Origin: Ascaris suum
Lineage: Eukaryota; Nematoda; Chromadorea; Rhabditida; Ascarididae
Length of the DNA: 64,000 nucleotides
Assembly (NCBI GenBank): GCA_013433145.1
Contig: CM024183.1
Coordinates: forward strand, 5,973,703 to 6,037,702
Direction of reading: 5' to 3'
Shown here: positions 61,140-64,000 of the stretch, in pieces
How the letters are laid out: each line of letters opens with the position of its first letter
Numbering within the stretch: the stretch's first letter is position 1
Made by a program: the position numbers and the translations under genes
The notes under the pieces: generated by a model
Databases searched by the model: none
What the model saw: only the letters and a program-made list of their open reading frames with translations
Told to the model about the DNA's origin: nothing

Positions 61140-61495
61140 ATGTCTCTTCGTTTTGTAATAATCAATTTGACGATGAAATTGATATGCGTTCCATTGTTTA
61201 GCATTGGCTAACTAAACTCGTGAGGTTTGTGTTCGTAGTAGCCGTTGTATCCTTTATAGCTTGCGTAGTAGTAGCACCAGTTGTTGTGGCAAACGTTGTG
61301 CTGCCTACCGTTACTGATGTGCCATTAATTAACGAGCCTAAATACCGTTATCAATACTATAATTGCCAATGCTTTCAACGAACAACGAAAATATTTAGCG
61401 AGCATACAACAAAACGTAATGAAATAACTGGTTATAATAGCCATACAATAACAGTGGTTATAAAACAAAGCAGATTATCTATTTGCGAAGTTTAA
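61140..61495 (+). CDS. Possible small secreted protein, two exons
   Basis: A 5-codon exon from ATG 61140 (MSLRF) may join, across a 47-bp intron (GTAATA...TTGTTTAG), a frame running 61202-61495. The join is phase 0 and gives 102 aa. The start would be a classical signal peptide: basic HWLTKLVR, then the hydrophobic FVFVVAVVSFIACVVV, with possible cleavage near APVVVA. The mature part has YRYQYYNCQCFQR and a polar tail. The frame has no ATG of its own, so the model depends on the mini-exon. Chance is a real alternative. Confidence 0.28.
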
Positions 61496-64000
61496 TTGTT
61501 GCAGTCCAAACATTTCAAACGTGAATTATGTGCCCATCAAGCATAATCTAGTCTTACGGGAAATTATTTACGATATGCTTATACTTATTGTGTATGAGCG
61601 CATCGGAAACTCTCGTAACAACGTTCTATGTAATTCTGAAGTCGATCTCAATCATATATCCCCTTACCAGTATTTAGCATCAACTGCTATAGAACATCCC
61701 CTCTTCCATGGCTTGGTCCACTTCAGCGGTTCTTTCAGGTATGATGCGAGGGATACGCTATGCAAAAACTTCCTCCATATAGAAATTGGAACTATGGAGT
61801 TTTAACCAGCTCGATTGATCATAAAACTGTGCAGTGATGGATATTTTTCAAATGGTCTCGAGTAGCATTCTATTGGTTTTGTTGGAAAATTGACGCAGTC
61901 AATTCTGGAACCACGATATGTATACGGACTAATAAAACAAAGCAATTGACCACTATGAAGCATATTTTTCAATATAGAAGCCTCAAAAAAAAGGTAAGTG
62001 TTGTCTTTGCAACAAAGGCACCTTTTGCGTATTAATGGCACGACAACAACCGTCACTTATATTTGCAAGGTAAACATTCAAAGATATTCGAAAATTTTAC
62101 ATACATTAATATGCATTATGATAGTGACAAATGGTCTCTTTTCGTGGCGAAAAAAATCATCTTCAAGTATTGGTACACCTTCTAGATGAAAACCAAACGA
62201 AGATACTCCGCTACTTAATCGTACTCAGCGAATAAACCTTTTCAGAGAAATGAATAAATGGAATAAAAAGTGCCTCTCAAGCAAATATCTATCTACGCTC
62301 AGGAAAGAACTCGTTCCATTTACTAGTTTTTTTTTTAAATTTCTTTATTTATGCGTTGACTAGTAATCAATGTTTTTTTCAATGTTTTTTTCAAAGAAAC
62401 TTATATTAATATTGTAACCAATAAGAATATGCAAATGAAAAACCTAAGTAAACATTTAAATGATAGATTTCGAAGTTATTTGATGATGACCATTTCGAGT
62501 GAATTTGACTCGAATAATAATACATCCAAATATTCAGTTAATCAACGTAAACAATAGAGAAAAGGTCTCTTTTTAAGAAAATAGTAAGAAAGAGAATAAC
62601 CTTCGGGCGCTAAAGTATGTGTACTCTCATTTAAGTGCGCAATTTCGATTTGCTCTTTAGTTTGTTGTTGTGATAATCGCTGAAAGAGAATAATATTTGC
62701 CGATTTTATTTTTTCGTTGAATCGCTATTGAGAACATGACATTTCTATGCATGAAAAGGCTAAAACTTGAAATTGCGTCTTAACGTTTTTGCGTAATCGA
62801 TACATTGTCACTAATATAAACTAGTCAGATGATCGTCTGAATCATGCTTCCACCAGCGATGATTTCCTAACGAGCACTTTTTATCAACCGTTCAGATCTA
62901 ATGTCGAGCATCGTCTATTGCAGATATATATCAAAGTGACATTAAAAGCAATTGTGGATTGAACGTAAGAAGAAATCAGGTGGATGAATGCGTGAAATGA
63001 TGAAAAGATAGTATAAGCAAGGCGAAGAATAAGCACAGATAAGAATAGCGTTATTTTATTCGTTGTTATGCCAAGCTACGCAGTACTATTCCGCTATAGC
63101 ATAGCTTCTCTCTTCAGTAGATTATGAAATACGCGAATTTATGTTCAAGATCAGGAAGTGAATCAGGAACCAGTTACAAAGTAATACAATATTGACTCAT
63201 TATTTTCAAAATGTTGTGAGAGATAAAAGGTTACCCGTTATGTTTCAGCAACAAGCGAGGTATGACTACAAAATACCTCCTGTATGTTTAGGAGGCACAG
63301 GCAATCGGGCCTCTGTCCATGGTATATTACTTGAAACGGAAAAGCGATTTAGAACTCTGGTCTAACTTAAAAAATTTGACTGTAGTGAGGGTTCAGGCCA
63401 AGGTGAACTCAGCATACATCTGTTTCTGTTTATGGCCTGCTTAGTGAATCTTAAATTTGTCGTGGATAAACGCATAAAAAGGATGGACAAGCAATCGGGC
63501 GAGCAAATAATTAGACAGACAGACAGCCAGACGGAAAGACAGACAAGTGCTGATGTCAGGAATGTGCATATTCATTATGTTGTGTATATTCGATAAATTG
63601 AAATATCAGCCATTGAGTTTCCTTCTATAGAGTCATTTATGAGTAAAAATGGAAAGAAATTAATCGAACGCTGTATAATGCAGAGGAAAAGTGAGAGAAC
63701 TTAATGTGTGAGAGATGATCAAGATAGAGAGGAGATTAAGAGCTGATATGGAAAGTTGAATTGACCACCCGGAAATGGTTTAGAAATGGTTTGCTAAGAC
63801 TGACTCATAGATGGTTGCAAGGCATTCAACTCAAAAAGCCCTTGAAGGACTGCGCAATTTTGTCATTGTTCTGCACGGATAGCATTGTAAAGGCAGGCCA
63901 AATCTCAGTTTAGCAATTGTAACGCCAAACGTGAGCAAAACATAGTAAATACTCAGCTCAATGATGAGAAAAAATAAAGAAGTTTAGTAAACCATGTTGA
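61496..64000. other. Right-end region with no supported gene
   Basis: A 94-codon frame at 61521-61805 starts with GTG and has no splice or family support. A tandem CAATGTTTTTTT pair lies at about 62370-62393 and a GACA/GACAGACAG tract at about 63523-63544. Nothing else is visible. Confidence 0.5.
63523..63544. repeat. GACA-type short repeat
   Basis: Imperfect ACAG/GACA tetranucleotide units (GACAGACAGACAGCC, then GACGGAAAGACAGACA) at the right end of the window. Confidence 0.6.

Overview
The window is nuclear DNA from a nematode. The evidence is two cuticle-collagen genes with the nematode N-terminal box and a dibasic processing site, two linked small SH2-tyrosine kinase genes of the Fer-like type that is expanded in nematodes, a codon-rich gene set split by AT-rich introns of 50-1,900 bp, and splice acceptors placed 0-3 nt before ATGs, as expected for spliced-leader trans-splicing. 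The DNA is AT-rich, with three long pure (AT)n tracts. Large introns fit a parasitic (for example clade III) nematode better than Caenorhabditis, but the species cannot be fixed from the sequence. All gene models were built by eye from splice sites, phase and family knowledge.

Layout. 1-353 (minus): first recognisable exon of a tandem SH2-kinase paralogue that runs off the left edge. 3710-11611 (minus): a complete nine-exon, 465-aa SH2-tyrosine kinase in which every intron is phase 0; intron 6 holds a possible nested plus-strand gene with a TATA box and initiator, and intron 8 starts with a 152-bp AT tract beside the splice donor. 12839-14433 (plus): a three-exon Arg/Ser-rich, very basic protein with TATA box and poly(A) signal. 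18114-25668 (plus): eight-exon fructosamine-3-kinase-like gene, 306 aa. 26770-34858 (minus): ten-exon glutamate dehydrogenase, at least 518 aa, with a small plus-strand exon pair nested in intron 3. 34.9-49.3 kb: gene-poor DNA with two AT microsatellites, one candidate two-exon gene (41.7-42.1 kb) and one degenerate coding relic (46.0-46.4 kb). 49327-51274 and 56397-57947 (plus): two four-exon cuticle collagens with identical exon lengths, 288 aa each, kept alike by duplication or gene conversion. 59434-60554: a convergent pair of small genes whose 3' ends meet near 60.03 kb. 61140-61495: a possible small secreted protein. The rest to 64000 shows no gene I can support.

The genes do not form one pathway. 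FN3K repairs glycated protein amines, GDH links amino acids to the TCA cycle, the kinases are cytoplasmic signalling enzymes, and the collagens build cuticle. The clear themes are local tandem duplication (kinases, collagens) and genes nested in or convergent with others. Stop codons are frequent in this AT-rich DNA, and open frames of 60-100 codons are expected by chance, so short ORFs were accepted only when splice sites, phase, motifs or poly(A) signals agreed.
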